Source: Pseudomonadota bacterium (GTDB taxonomy: Bacteria > Pseudomonadota > Alphaproteobacteria > Rhizobiales > Hyphomicrobiaceae). Taken from it: DNA of 64,000 bases. Position numbers and translations under genes: made by a program. The notes under the pieces are model-generated. The model was not told the DNA's origin. It saw only the letters and a program-made list of their open reading frames with translations, and did no database searches. Location of the stretch: contig JAFECG010000019.1 in the NCBI GenBank assembly GCA_018242215.1, positions 186,001 to 250,000 of the forward strand. The letters are read 5' to 3'. Below, one piece after another: positions 7,845 through 17,330 of the stretch; the stretch's first letter is position 1; every line of letters starts with the position of its first letter.

Positions 7845-8807
7845 ATGACGGACCTAATAGAAGCCGTCGGACTCGAAAAGCGGTTTGGGGAAATCAAAGC
7901 CGTTGACGGAATTTCGCTCAAGGTTGCGAAGGGCGAGGTTCTCGGTTTTCTCGGCCCCAACGGTGCCGGCAAATCAACAACAATGAAGATGATCACCGGC
8001 TTTCTCGAGCCCGATGCCGGTAAAGCCGCGATATGCGGCGTCGACGTTTTCGGGTCTCCCAAGCAGGCCAAGGCACTTTTCGGGTATGTGCCGGAAGGGG
8101 CCCCCTCGTATGCGGAGATGACGCCGCGCACGTTCCTGTCGTTCGTCGCGGAAATTCGCGGCTATCGAGGGGCTGAAATCGTAACGCGCGTGAAACATGC
8201 CGTCGAGCGCGCGGGGCTCGGTCCCGTCTTCGATCAAGTCATCGACACGCTGTCGAAAGGCTACAAGCGGCGCGTCGGCCTCGCGCAGGCCATACTGCAC
8301 GATCCGCCCGTGCTCGTCATGGACGAGCCGACCGACGGGCTCGATCCCAATCAGAAACATCATGTTCGCGAACTCATCAGCGACATGTCGGCCGAGAAGG
8401 CAATCATCATCTCGACCCACATTCTTGAAGAAGTCGAAGCGGTGTGCTCGCGCGCCATCGTCATCAATCGCGGCCGGATCGTCGCCGACGGTACCGCCGA
8501 GGATTTGATGCAGCGGATGCACTACCACGGCGCCGTGTCACTGAAAGTCGCCGCGGATCGCGCGGATGCGGCGATCAAGGTACTCTCGAGCGCAAGCAAC
8601 GTCCAAAGCGTCGAAACGCTCGGCAAACCGAACGGACATCTGCTGCTCAGGGCCATTCCGCGCCACAAAGAGATGGCTGCAGCCGAAGTGGCAGCGCTTC
8701 TCAGGGCACAGAACATTCCGGTCGACGAGCTTTACGTGGAGCGCGGCCGGCTCGACGACGTCTTCCGAAAAATCACGATGCCCGAAGACGGAGGCTCGAA
8801 TGCTTGA
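7845..8807 (+). CDS. ABC transporter ATP-binding protein, GldA-like
   Basis: A 320-residue ATPase with Walker A GPNGAGKST (about 37-45), signature LSKGYKRR, Walker B VLVMDEP and D-loop D-G-L-D. The ~80-residue C-terminal extension is typical of ABC-2 exporters of the GldA/NatA group. ATG 7845 has GAAGGGGGT upstream; an upstream in-frame start adds an unconserved leader. It overlaps the permease gene by 8 bp. With the next three genes it forms the widespread but poorly understood GldA-GldF-GldG-DUF4340 set. In Bacteroidetes the Gld ABC parts are required for gliding; nothing else here suggests gliding, so the substrate is open. Confidence 0.88.
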   Translation: MTDLIEAVGLEKRFGEIKAVDGISLKVAKGEVLGFLGPNGAGKSTTMKMITGFLEPDAGKAAICGVDVFGSPKQAKALFGYVPEGAPSYAEMTPRTFLSFVAEIRGYRGAEIVTRVKHAVERAGLGPVFDQVIDTLSKGYKRRVGLAQAILHDPPVLVMDEPTDGLDPNQKHHVRELISDMSAEKAIIISTHILEEVEAVCSRAIVINRGRIVADGTAEDLMQRMHYHGAVSLKVAADRADAAIKVLSSASNVQSVETLGKPNGHLLLRAIPRHKEMAAAEVAALLRAQNIPVDELYVERGRLDDVFRKITMPEDGGSNA

Positions 8808-9546
8808 GACGTTCGACAACGCGTGGATCATCGCCAAGCGGGAGCTCCGCGGATATTTCGCAACGCCGCTGGCGCTCGTGTTTCTGACCGTGTTCGTGGC
8901 ACTAACGGGTGCTCTGACTTTCTACATCGGCGGATTTTTTGATCGCGGGCAGGCGGATCTCTTCCCGTTCTTCGCGTATCATCCTTGGCTTTACCTGCTT
9001 CTCGTTCCTGCCGTCGCGATGCGGCTTTGGGCGGAAGAGCGGAAGACGGGCACTATCGAGCTTTTGATGACGCTGCCGATCACGCCCTTCGAGGCCATTC
9101 TCGGCAAGTTCATGGCGGCCTGGGCTTTCATCGGTCTGGCGCTGATTCTGACATTTCCGATCTGGATCACCGTCAATGTGCTCGGAAGCCCGGATAACGG
9201 AGTCATCCTGTCGAGCTATCTCGGCAGCTTCCTGATGGCCGGCGCGTTCCTTGCGATCGGATCGTTCGTTTCGACGCTGACGAAGAACCAGGTCATCGCC
9301 TTCATCATCGCGTCTCTCATCTGCTTCCTTTTCACCATGAGCGGGTTGGAACTCGTGCAAAACGCACTTCGTGCCTGGACGCCGCCCATCTTCGCGTCGG
9401 CCCTGTCGTCGATGAGCTTTCTTTCGCATTTCCAGCAGATCACGCGCGGCGTTCTCGATCTGCCGACGCTGATATTCTTTGTCTCGATGATCGTCTTCTG
9501 GCTGTTCGCGACGGTAATCGCGATCGACCAGAAGAAAGCGCAGTGA
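8800..9546 (+). CDS. ABC-2 type permease, GldF-like
   Basis: A 248-residue membrane protein with six hydrophobic segments. The region R-L-W-A-E-E-R-K-T-G-T-I-E-L-L after the second helix is the conserved ABC-2 permease coupling motif. ATG 8800 lies inside the last codons of the ATPase gene, giving an 8-bp overlap and probable translational coupling. It should form the membrane channel with the preceding ATPase. The substrate is unknown. Confidence 0.88.
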   Translation: MLETFDNAWIIAKRELRGYFATPLALVFLTVFVALTGALTFYIGGFFDRGQADLFPFFAYHPWLYLLLVPAVAMRLWAEERKTGTIELLMTLPITPFEAILGKFMAAWAFIGLALILTFPIWITVNVLGSPDNGVILSSYLGSFLMAGAFLAIGSFVSTLTKNQVIAFIIASLICFLFTMSGLELVQNALRAWTPPIFASALSSMSFLSHFQQITRGVLDLPTLIFFVSMIVFWLFATVIAIDQKKAQ

Positions 9547-9556
9547 GGTTTTATCC

Positions 9557-11605
9557 ATGTCGAATGGGTTCGAGCCTGTCGCCCGCGTCTTCAGCTCAGC
9601 GGTCGCTTATTTCTCGTCATTCAAACGCTCGACACTCGCTTGGACCGGACTGGGCCTCGCCGCTGTCGTGCTGCTATCGGTCAACCTTGCGTCCTCCATC
9701 GGGCTCAAGGCGTGGAGCGCGGACCTGACGCAGGATAAGCTCTTCACGATCTCCGACGGTACGCGCGAGATCCTGAAGTCGATCGATGAGCCGATCACGG
9801 CCCGCCTCTATTTTTCGCGGAGTCTCGCGGACGCATCGCCCGACATTGTTCGCTACTTCGACCGCGTGCGGGAGTTGTTCGAGCGCTACCGCGACATTTC
9901 CGGCGGAAAGTTGCAACTCACCATCATTGATCCGGAACCATTCTCGGATGCCGAGGACAAAGCGGTCGAGGCGGGGCTCAAAGGGCTGCGTCTGAACGCT
10001 GAAGGGGAGGTCGGATATTTCGGCCTCGTCGCGACGAACGCGACGGACAATCAGCAGGTCATTCCTTTTTTCGATCCGAGCCGCGAATCGTACCTCGAGT
10101 ATGACGTCACGAAGCTGATCTATTCGCTTGCAAACCCGAAAAAGCGCACGGTTGGCCTGATGACGTCCCTGCCGCTTGACGGCGGGAAGTCGCCGATGCG
10201 GCAGCAGGAGATGCCGCCGTGGCTGATTATGGGGCAGATCCGCGAATTCTTCGACGTCAAGCCGATCGATCAAAACGTCAAGGAAATACCTGCAGGCATC
10301 GACGTGCTGATGATTGCGCAGCCGACAAAGCTCACCGCCGATGCGGCATATGCCATCGACCAGTATGCGCTCAAGGGCGGCAAGGTTTTGGTCTTTGCCG
10401 ATCCGAATTCCGATACGGCGTATATGGAGCTTCTGAAGGATCGGGGAGACGGCGAGAAAGAGCTGACGAAGCTGCTCGCCGGGTGGGGCGTCAAGTATGA
10501 TCCTTCGAAAGTCGCGGCTGACGCCAAGCATGCGCGTCGTGTCCAGTTCAGCAATCCGCAATCGGGTGAGCCGATGGTCACGGACTTTGTCGCGTGGCTT
10601 GCTCTCGACAAATCGAACGTCAATCCCAATGACGTGCTCTCCGCGGGGATCGATCAGATCAACGTTGCCTCATCCGGGTTTCTGAGCAAGGAAGACGGCG
10701 CTTCGGTCGACTTCTCGCCAATCCTCGAAACCAGCAGCGATGCGGAAATCGTCGACGCGAAGAATGTCGGGTTCGGCGCCGATCCGCTGGCGCTGTTGCG
10801 CAACTATGTTTCGGGCGCCCACAAGCTCGTGCTTGCGGCACGCCTCTCGGGAGACACGAAGACGGCTTTCCCTGATGGCCCGCCGAAGCCGAAGGAGGCG
10901 GACGGCAAGCAGTCCGCTGCCAAGCCAGATGCGACGAAGCCGGATGCTTCGAAAGCCGATGCGTCCAAAAAAGACGCATCGACGTCTTCTCCGGATGCCA
11001 CAAAAACTGCGGATAAAAGCGCAAAGACGGATCAGGTGACGTCGGGCAAGATCAACGCGATCATCGTTGCCGATACGGACATCCTGGCAGACCAGTTCTG
11101 GGTGAATACGAGTCTCGGGCAAGACGCCGCCATTCCGACCGCGAACAATGCGAGCTTCGTGGTCGGCGCTCTCGAAAATCTTTCGGGCAGTAATGCGTTG
11201 ATCGCGCTGCGTGGGCGAGGCGTCAAAGATCGGCCCTTCACACTCGTCGAAGATTTGCGGCGGAGTGCAGAGCAGAAATTCCGGGCGAAAGAACAGGCCC
11301 TCGAGGACAAGCTCAAAACGGCCCAGGCGGAGCTGCAGAAAATCCAGACTTCGGGCGACGGCGGCAGCGCCATTCTTTCTGATAAGGAGCAGCAGGCCGT
11401 CGAGAAGTTCCGCGGCGAGATGCTCGACACGCGGCGCGAATTGAGAAACGTCAAGCTCGCGCTGCGCCAGGATATCGACAATCTCGGCGGTTGGCTGAAG
11501 TTCGCCAATATCGCGCTGGTACCGTTGATGTTGGGCATGGCTGCCGTCGGCGTTTCCTGGCGGCGGTCGCGACAGCGCCGGAAAACGCCGAAGAACGAAC
11601 GTTGA
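9557..11605 (+). CDS. GldG-family auxiliary protein of ABC transporter
   Basis: A 682-residue protein with a transmembrane helix near 29-50, a large extracytoplasmic region with the GldG/ABC_transp_aux fold (D-L-T-Q-D-K-L-F-T-I-S about 56-66; D-P-E-P-F about 125), and a second helix near 650-670 with a basic cytoplasmic tail. Residues 443-492 are a Lys/Asp/Ala/Ser-rich low-complexity insert with four five-residue repeats. A predicted coiled coil follows around 570-640. It starts 10 bp after the permease gene. In related systems this type of protein pairs with the ABC core and a DUF4340 protein; the precise function is unknown. Confidence 0.82.
   Translation: MSNGFEPVARVFSSAVAYFSSFKRSTLAWTGLGLAAVVLLSVNLASSIGLKAWSADLTQDKLFTISDGTREILKSIDEPITARLYFSRSLADASPDIVRYFDRVRELFERYRDISGGKLQLTIIDPEPFSDAEDKAVEAGLKGLRLNAEGEVGYFGLVATNATDNQQVIPFFDPSRESYLEYDVTKLIYSLANPKKRTVGLMTSLPLDGGKSPMRQQEMPPWLIMGQIREFFDVKPIDQNVKEIPAGIDVLMIAQPTKLTADAAYAIDQYALKGGKVLVFADPNSDTAYMELLKDRGDGEKELTKLLAGWGVKYDPSKVAADAKHARRVQFSNPQSGEPMVTDFVAWLALDKSNVNPNDVLSAGIDQINVASSGFLSKEDGASVDFSPILETSSDAEIVDAKNVGFGADPLALLRNYVSGAHKLVLAARLSGDTKTAFPDGPPKPKEADGKQSAAKPDATKPDASKADASKKDASTSSPDATKTADKSAKTDQVTSGKINAIIVADTDILADQFWVNTSLGQDAAIPTANNASFVVGALENLSGSNALIALRGRGVKDRPFTLVEDLRRSAEQKFRAKEQALEDKLKTAQAELQKIQTSGDGGSAILSDKEQQAVEKFRGEMLDTRRELRNVKLALRQDIDNLGGWLKFANIALVPLMLGMAAVGVSWRRSRQRRKTPKNER
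10922..10981 (+). repeat. Four 15-bp tandem repeats inside the GldG-like gene
   Basis: The DNA encodes KPDAT, KPDAS, KADAS and KKDAS in succession (residues 456-475), each unit 15 bp. The unit keeps the frame, so copy-number change would lengthen or shorten a flexible linker without breaking the protein. Confidence 0.8.
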
Positions 11606-11618
11606 GGAGGGAACGCCG

Positions 11619-12635
11619 ATGAAGCCGAAAAACTTCGTTGCTCTGCTCGCTGCCGCCGTTCTTTCTCTAGCAGTTGCGGTGACCGCCTACATCTCTTCCC
11701 GTCCCTGGACGCCGGCGAGTTTCAGCCGGGGCGCGGCAGCGATGCCAGCGCTGCAGCCTGCCGAGGATAAGGTCGCTGACATCGAGATCGAACAAGGCGG
11801 AAACGCGATCAAGCTCGCGCTCAAGGACGGCAAGTGGGTCGTCGCAAGCCAAGAAGATTATCCGGCCAATCTCGAGGCCGTCCGCAATCTTCTTCTCAAC
11901 GCTTCGCAAGCCACTCTCGCCGAGCGCAAGACCGCAAAGAAGGACAGGCTCGGACTGCTCGGATTGGGCGACCCGAAAACAACGTCGTCCCGTCTGATCC
12001 GTTTCCTCGACGCGGATGGACATGTGATCGGCGCGATCGTAGCGGGCAACAGCAAGCCCGACGCATTCGGGGCCAACAAGAACGGAACCTATGTGCGCAA
12101 TCCCGCGGACGATCAGAGCTGGCTTGCGGACCGGCCAATCGACGTCGGCGCGAAGCTCAGCGATTGGGTAACGACACGCGTCGTCGATATTCCGACGAAT
12201 TCGATCAAAACGGCGACGATCGAGGTCGCCGGACAACCCGCCTATACCATCGATAAGGACAAGGACGGATCGCACAAGCTTGCCCAGATGCCCGCAGGCA
12301 AGAAGCTCAAGTACGTGAATTCCGTCGACGAGATCATCGAGTCGGCGAGCTACGTCGACTTTCAGGGCGTGCGTAAGGCGGACAAGTCCGACACGCTTCC
12401 GAGCGCCGGAAAGGTGTCCTATGAGACGGACAAGGGCCTGAAAGTCCAGCTCGACGTGAAATCGGACGGAAAGCAAGCCTGGATCATCGTTACGTCCTCA
12501 GGGACTGGCGAGGGGAAGAAACAGGCCGATGACATGGCCCCATTGGTAACAGGATGGGAGTTCAAAACCCCGGTCGCCAAGATTTCGGGTCTCCTTAAGA
12601 AACAAGACGATCTGCTCGAGAATACCGGATCCTGA
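11619..12635 (+). CDS. DUF4340 domain protein, partner of GldAFG-like ABC system
   Basis: A 338-residue protein with one N-terminal membrane anchor (about 7-28) and a beta-rich extracytoplasmic domain. Its position as the fourth gene after an ABC ATPase, ABC-2 permease and GldG-like protein, 13 bp after the latter, is the standard location of DUF4340 proteins. Segments such as W-V-V-A-S-Q-E-D-Y-P-A and L-L-G-L-G-D-P match the family pattern. The role is presumed structural or substrate-binding at the periplasmic face. A GC-rich hairpin follows the gene. Confidence 0.75.
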   Translation: MKPKNFVALLAAAVLSLAVAVTAYISSRPWTPASFSRGAAAMPALQPAEDKVADIEIEQGGNAIKLALKDGKWVVASQEDYPANLEAVRNLLLNASQATLAERKTAKKDRLGLLGLGDPKTTSSRLIRFLDADGHVIGAIVAGNSKPDAFGANKNGTYVRNPADDQSWLADRPIDVGAKLSDWVTTRVVDIPTNSIKTATIEVAGQPAYTIDKDKDGSHKLAQMPAGKKLKYVNSVDEIIESASYVDFQGVRKADKSDTLPSAGKVSYETDKGLKVQLDVKSDGKQAWIIVTSSGTGEGKKQADDMAPLVTGWEFKTPVAKISGLLKKQDDLLENTGS

Positions 12636-12651
12636 TGCTGAAAGGTCGCGG

Positions 12652-12668
12652 CGCCCCTCTTTGGGGCG
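12652..12668 (+). terminator. GC hairpin after the Gld-type operon
   Basis: CGCCCC-TCTTT-GGGGCG forms a 6-bp stem 16 bp after the DUF4340 stop codon. There is no good T-tract (GCGCTTGCC follows), so it is at best a weak or Rho-assisted terminator. Confidence 0.35.
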
Positions 12669-12747
12669 GCGCTTGCCCGATGGGCATGGAATGATGTTAT
12701 AGGTCAGGGATGCCCTTGGCGTTTTTTGACCGGATGCATTCTTGACG

Positions 12748-14241
12748 ATGACGTTTCGCAAGCCCGGTGAGGACAATCTGCAAGAAGACGGTCGGGCGAC
12801 GCTCGAGCAGCTCGTCCGTTGGCGCCGCGATGTTCGTCGCTTCCGGCGCGATGCGGTACCGGATGAATTGGTTCAACGCCTGCTGCGCCTTGCCGACCTC
12901 GCGCCGTCGGTGGGGAACAGCCAGCCTTGGCGGATCGTCAACGTCCAGTCGAGCGCGAAACGGACTCAGATCATCAGCAATTTCGAAGCGGCGCGGAGCC
13001 GGTCCGCCGACGCATACGCCGGCGCGCAGGCCGATCTCTACAATCGCTTGAAGCTCGCCGGGTTCGACGCGGCGCCGGTTCATCTCGCGGTGTTTTCCGA
13101 CCGGAGCGCACTGCAGGGACACGGCCTCGGACGGCAGACGATGCCTGAGGCGCTCGATCATTCGTGCGCGTGCATGGTGACGGTGCTGTGGCTCGCTGCA
13201 CGTGAAGCAGGCCTCGGCCTTGGGTGGGTTTCGATCATTGATCCGGCTGAGGTTTCGAAGGTGCTCGATGTGCCGCCGGGCTGGAGGCTCGTCGGCTACC
13301 TTCTTCTCGGATGGCCCGAAGAGGAGCATCTCGATCCGGAACTCGAGCGACATGGATGGCAGCCGCGCACGCCATTCGAGACGCGCTATTCGGAGACGGG
13401 CCTCGATGCAGCGCAGCCAAGTGGCGAGAGCCCAAAGGCCGAGAAGGGCTCGCATGGTTCCGTGACCCTCGTTGGGGCTGGGCCGGGAGATCCCGAGCTT
13501 CTGACGATCAAGGCGCTGAAAGCTCTCCAGAGCGCGGACGCCGTTCTGTTCGATAATCTCGTCGCGAAGCCCATCCTCGATTTTGTCCGTCCGGGCGCCC
13601 GGATGCTCGACGTCGGCAAGCGCGGATACAAGACGTCCTGCAAGCAGCCCGATATCAACGCCATGATGGTGTCTCTGGCTCGGGATGGCTTGAATGTCGT
13701 CCGGCTCAAATCGGGCGATCCGCTCATTTTCGGCCGTGCCGGTGAGGAGATCGATGCCTGCCGGGCCGCGGGCGTTCCGATCACGATCGTTCCGGGCGTG
13801 ACGTCGGCGCAGGGCGCAGCGGCGAGCCTCAAGGTTTCGCTGACGAACCGTGATCACGCGCGGCGCCTGCAATTCATCACGGCCCACGATCGTCGCGGAC
13901 ATCTGCCGCAAGACATCGATTGGAGCGCGGTTGCCGACGGTGCGGCGACGACCGTCGTCTACATGCCGAAACGCACGCTCGCCGAATTGACGGAAGTCGC
14001 GCTGGTGCATGGCCTCGATCCGATGACTCCGGCCATTGCTGTCGCGAATGCGACGCGGCCCGATGAGCGCGTCTTCATTTCGACCGTCGGCGCGATCGCG
14101 TCAGAACTCCAGGCGGCCGATCCCGACGGGCCGGTGCTCGTGATGGTCGGGGAAGCATTACGATACGCGACGATACGGGACGCTGCTGAGCAGGCGGAAG
14201 CGATCGTCGCAGCGCTGGACGCGATGCCGGGGCAATCATGA
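12748..14241 (+). CDS. bluB-cobA: BluB-CobA fusion: dimethylbenzimidazole synthase + uroporphyrinogen-III C-methyltransferase
   Basis: A 497-residue fusion. Residues 1 to about 215 are BluB, a nitroreductase-fold enzyme that breaks down FMNH2 with oxygen to 5,6-dimethylbenzimidazole. It has R-R-D-V-R-R-F (26-32), with the Asp matching the catalytic Asp32 of S. meliloti BluB, and APSVGNSQPW. After a Ser/Glu/Lys-rich linker (about 216-236), residues 237-485 form a complete SUMT (CobA) with VGAGPGDPELLT, the Y-K-x-S-C-K-Q stretch and GDPLIFGRAGEE, methylating uroporphyrinogen III to precorrin-2. Both active-site sets look intact. The reading frame is continuous, with no internal stop. ATG 12748 is preferred over TTG 12742. 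cbiB follows after 41 bp. Confidence 0.92.
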   Translation: MTFRKPGEDNLQEDGRATLEQLVRWRRDVRRFRRDAVPDELVQRLLRLADLAPSVGNSQPWRIVNVQSSAKRTQIISNFEAARSRSADAYAGAQADLYNRLKLAGFDAAPVHLAVFSDRSALQGHGLGRQTMPEALDHSCACMVTVLWLAAREAGLGLGWVSIIDPAEVSKVLDVPPGWRLVGYLLLGWPEEEHLDPELERHGWQPRTPFETRYSETGLDAAQPSGESPKAEKGSHGSVTLVGAGPGDPELLTIKALKALQSADAVLFDNLVAKPILDFVRPGARMLDVGKRGYKTSCKQPDINAMMVSLARDGLNVVRLKSGDPLIFGRAGEEIDACRAAGVPITIVPGVTSAQGAAASLKVSLTNRDHARRLQFITAHDRRGHLPQDIDWSAVADGAATTVVYMPKRTLAELTEVALVHGLDPMTPAIAVANATRPDERVFISTVGAIASELQAADPDGPVLVMVGEALRYATIRDAAEQAEAIVAALDAMPGQS

Positions 14242-14282
14242 CAGCGGCTAAAACGTCCGCCGCGATCGCGTAACCTGGCGCC

Positions 14283-15257
14283 GTGACCGAGACGCAAACC
14301 CTTTTTGTTTTGGTCGGCGCGCTCGCAGTTGAGGCGACGTTCGGATATCCTGATTGGCTTTATCAGCGCATCGGCCATCCTGTCTCGTGGATCGGGCGGT
14401 TCATTTCGTTCCTCGATCAGAGACTCAATAGGGAGAGCGATTCTCCAGACGCGAGGCGGAAAGCGGGTATCGCCGCGCTCGCAATTCTCGTTGTGACGAC
14501 GGGATTTCTTGCGTGGGCCGTCGAGCGCATTTTCGATCACCGGGCCATCGGTCCTCTGCTGATCGCGCTTCTGGCCTCGACCCTGATTGCAAGCCGCAGC
14601 CTGTATGATCATGTCGAAGCCGTTGCACGCGCGCTCAGCCAATATGGTCTCGATGACGCGCGTCAGGCGGTCGGACGGATTGTCGGGCGCAATCCGCAGA
14701 CGTTGGATGATCATGGGGTCGCGCGTGCTGCCGTTGAAAGTCTCGCGGAGAATGCATCCGACGGGATCGTGGCGCCGGTGTTCTGGTTTGCGGTTCTCGG
14801 ACTGCCGGGCCTCGTCGTTTACAAGGCCATCAATACGGCCGACAGCATGATCGGTCATCGCACACTGCGGCACGATGCATTCGGATGGGCGGCGGCGCGT
14901 CTCGACGATCTTGTCAATCTGCCAGCTTCCCGGTTGACGGCGATGCTTTTGGCAGTGGCAAGCGTTTTTACGGCCGGCGCTTCGATGTCGGGTGCGCTCG
15001 AAGCGATTTCACGCGACGCTTCCAAGCACCGGTCACCGAACGCCGGTTGGCCGGAGAGCGCGATTGCCGGGGCTTTAGGACTGAAGCTCAATGGTCCAAA
15101 GACTTATGGCGCAGTTCGCGTGGAGGATGCCTACATGGGTGACGGCCGCCGGGATGCCGCTGCGGACGATATCCACGCGGCGCTTCGGCTGACAACGGCG
15201 GCGTGGACCATCATGGTCGGTACGTTGCTGCTTCTCGCGATTATTTTGTCAGACTGA
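14283..15257 (+). CDS. cbiB: Adenosylcobinamide-phosphate synthase (CbiB; CobD in Pseudomonas naming)
   Basis: A 324-residue multi-pass membrane protein with the family start V-E-A-x-F-G-Y-P-D-W-L and H-P-V-S-W-I-G. It also has D-G-I-V-A-P-V-F-W and [10 protein letters not shown]. It attaches (R)-1-amino-2-propanol phosphate or its precursor to adenosylcobyric acid. The start is GTG 14283. It is convergent with cobQ, and the 3' ends overlap by 17 bp, so both transcripts must run into each other's coding region. Confidence 0.93.
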   Translation: MTETQTLFVLVGALAVEATFGYPDWLYQRIGHPVSWIGRFISFLDQRLNRESDSPDARRKAGIAALAILVVTTGFLAWAVERIFDHRAIGPLLIALLASTLIASRSLYDHVEAVARALSQYGLDDARQAVGRIVGRNPQTLDDHGVARAAVESLAENASDGIVAPVFWFAVLGLPGLVVYKAINTADSMIGHRTLRHDAFGWAAARLDDLVNLPASRLTAMLLAVASVFTAGASMSGALEAISRDASKHRSPNAGWPESAIAGALGLKLNGPKTYGAVRVEDAYMGDGRRDAAADDIHAALRLTTAAWTIMVGTLLLLAIILSD

Positions 15258-16713
15258 GAAGGTCTTCAATCGCGATATGCTTCGCGAGGTGTTCGGCGAA
15301 GCGGTCGAGGATGTCATCAATTTCAGCTTCGTAGCTGGTGATGCCTCCTTCGGTTCCGAGGTTGGCAAGGAACGCTTCGCGTGCAGCGTCGGATGTAAAG
15401 AGGCCGTGGACGTAGCATCCGGCAACTCTGCCGTCCGGCGATGTGGCGCCGTCGGACCGGCCGTCAGAAAGGATGAGCACGGGACGCGATGTATCAGGTC
15501 CAATCGTTCGGCCGACGTGCATTTCGTAGCCTTCGAACGAAGCGCCGGAATGTGCAAGCCTACCCGAGACGCGCTCTAGCGTTTTCTCCGTTCCGAATTC
15601 CGTTTCGATATCGAGAAGGCCTAGTCCATTGACGGTGCGCGGCGCGCCTTCGATGCCGTTCGGATCCGAAATGCGCCTTCCGAGCATCTGATAGCCGCCA
15701 CAAAGGCCGAGCACTTGGCCGCCGCGACGGACGTGCGCTTTGATGTCGATGTCCCAGCCTTCGGACCGCAATGCCGCGAGATCGTCGATCGTCGCTTTCG
15801 AACCCGGCAAAAGGATGAGATCGGTATGCGCTGGGATCGTGTGGCGCGGTTCGATCAATTCAACTGTCACGCCGGGTTCATTGCGCAACGGGTCGAGATC
15901 GTCGAAGTTCGAGATGCGCGGAAGATGTGGCACGGCGATGCGTAGTTTTGTTTCGCTGCTGGATGTGGACGTTTTCATGAGATCGCGCAGGCCGAGGGCA
16001 TCTTCGGCGGGAAGCTTTCGCGCGTCGGGAAAAAACGGCACGAGGCCGAGAGGCGCCCAGCCAGTCTTCTCGGCAATCGCAGTCATTCCGTCGGAAAAAA
16101 TTGTCGGGTCGCCGCGCATTTTGTTGATGATGAAGCCCCGGATCATCGCGGCGTCGCCGGTATCGAGGACGTGCTTTGTGCCGACAACGCTGGCAATAAC
16201 GCCGCCGCGGTCGATGTCACCGATGAGCACGACCGGAACGTCGGCGGCTCGGGCGAAGCCGAGGTTGGCGATGTCGTTCGCGCGCAAATTGATCTCCGAC
16301 GCGCTACCGGCGCCTTCGACGAGGATCAGGTCGGCGTCCGCTTTCAAGTGCGCGAAGCTTTCGAGCACAGCAGGCAGCAACTCTCTTTTCTTCGCTTGAA
16401 AATCGCGGGCTTTCGCGGAGCCACGCATCCTGCCTTGCACAATGATCTGAGCGCCAGTCTCGCTTTCGGGTTTCAGAAGGACCGGGTTCATATGAACTGA
16501 CGGTGCGATGCGCGCGGCGCGTGCCTGAAGCGCCTGGGCCCGACCGATCTCGCCGCCGTCCGCTGTGACTGCGGCGTTGTTTGACATGTTTTGCGGTTTG
16601 AACGGAACGACACGGACGCCACGATTGGCGAAGAGGCGGCAGAGGCCGGCGACGATCAGGGATTTGCCGACGTCGGAGCCGGTGCCCGAGAACATCAAGG
16701 AGCGGGCGGGCAT
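15241..16713 (-). CDS. cobQ: Cobyric acid synthase (CobQ/CbiP)
   Basis: A 490-residue glutamine-dependent amidotransferase. The N-terminal ATPase domain has G-T-G-S-D-V-G-K-S (P-loop) and [10 protein letters not shown]; the C-terminal class-I glutaminase-like domain has [12 protein letters not shown] with the nucleophile Cys and a late G-C-Y-V-H-G-L-F. It amidates four carboxyl groups of adenosylcobyrinic acid diamide. Its ATG overlaps the cobO stop codon (TGATG), implying coupling in a cobU-cobO-cobQ operon. Confidence 0.95.
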   Translation of the reverse strand: MPARSLMFSGTGSDVGKSLIVAGLCRLFANRGVRVVPFKPQNMSNNAAVTADGGEIGRAQALQARAARIAPSVHMNPVLLKPESETGAQIIVQGRMRGSAKARDFQAKKRELLPAVLESFAHLKADADLILVEGAGSASEINLRANDIANLGFARAADVPVVLIGDIDRGGVIASVVGTKHVLDTGDAAMIRGFIINKMRGDPTIFSDGMTAIAEKTGWAPLGLVPFFPDARKLPAEDALGLRDLMKTSTSSSETKLRIAVPHLPRISNFDDLDPLRNEPGVTVELIEPRHTIPAHTDLILLPGSKATIDDLAALRSEGWDIDIKAHVRRGGQVLGLCGGYQMLGRRISDPNGIEGAPRTVNGLGLLDIETEFGTEKTLERVSGRLAHSGASFEGYEMHVGRTIGPDTSRPVLILSDGRSDGATSPDGRVAGCYVHGLFTSDAAREAFLANLGTEGGITSYEAEIDDILDRFAEHLAKHIAIEDLLSLTK

Positions 16714-17327
16714 CAGAATTCGATGCCTTCCTGCGCTTTGATGCCTGCCGCGAAGTGATGCTTCACGGCGCCCATTTCGGTGACGCCGTCCGCAAGGGCG
16801 ATCAACTCGGGTTTGGCGTTGCGCCCGGTAATGACGACATGGAGGTCGGCGCGGCGGTCGCGCAGCGCGCTGACGACATCATCGAGCGGGAGATAATCGT
16901 AACGGAGCGCGATGTTGAGTTCGTCGAGGACCAGCAAGCGAATCGTCGAGTCGGCCATCAGTTCTTTCGCCTTGGCCCAGGCGCGTGCGGCGGCGGCGAT
17001 GTCGCGGGCTTTATCCTGCGTTTCCCAAGTGAAGCCCTCACCCATCGTGTGCCATGAGACCTGATCGCCGAAGCGCTCGAGCGCGTCGCGTTCACCCGTT
17101 CGCCAAGCGCCCTTGATGAATTGGACGACTCCGACCCGCCAGCCGTGGCCGAGCGCGCGTAAGACGAGCCCGAATGCCGCCGTGGATTTGCCCTTACCGG
17201 GGCCGGTGTGAACAAGAAGCACGCCTTTCTCGATCGACTTCGAAGCGACCTCGGCGTCCTGCACGGCCTTACGCTTCGCCATCTTGGCTTTGTGGCGCTC
17301 GGCTTCGCCAATGGTTTGATCGGACAC
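16713..17327 (-). CDS. cobO: Cob(I)yrinic acid a,c-diamide adenosyltransferase (CobO/BtuR type)
   Basis: A 204-residue protein with P-loop [11 protein letters not shown], the segment VVQFIKGAW and the later [14 protein letters not shown], all hallmarks of the CobA/CobO/BtuR adenosyltransferases. It transfers the 5'-deoxyadenosyl group of ATP to cobalt(I) corrinoids. The N-terminus is basic (H-K-A-K-M-A-K-R-K). It lies 3 bp after cobU and overlaps the cobQ start by one base. Confidence 0.95.
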   Translation of the reverse strand: MSDQTIGEAERHKAKMAKRKAVQDAEVASKSIEKGVLLVHTGPGKGKSTAAFGLVLRALGHGWRVGVVQFIKGAWRTGERDALERFGDQVSWHTMGEGFTWETQDKARDIAAAARAWAKAKELMADSTIRLLVLDELNIALRYDYLPLDDVVSALRDRRADLHVVITGRNAKPELIALADGVTEMGAVKHHFAAGIKAQEGIEF

Positions 17328-17330
17328 GGC

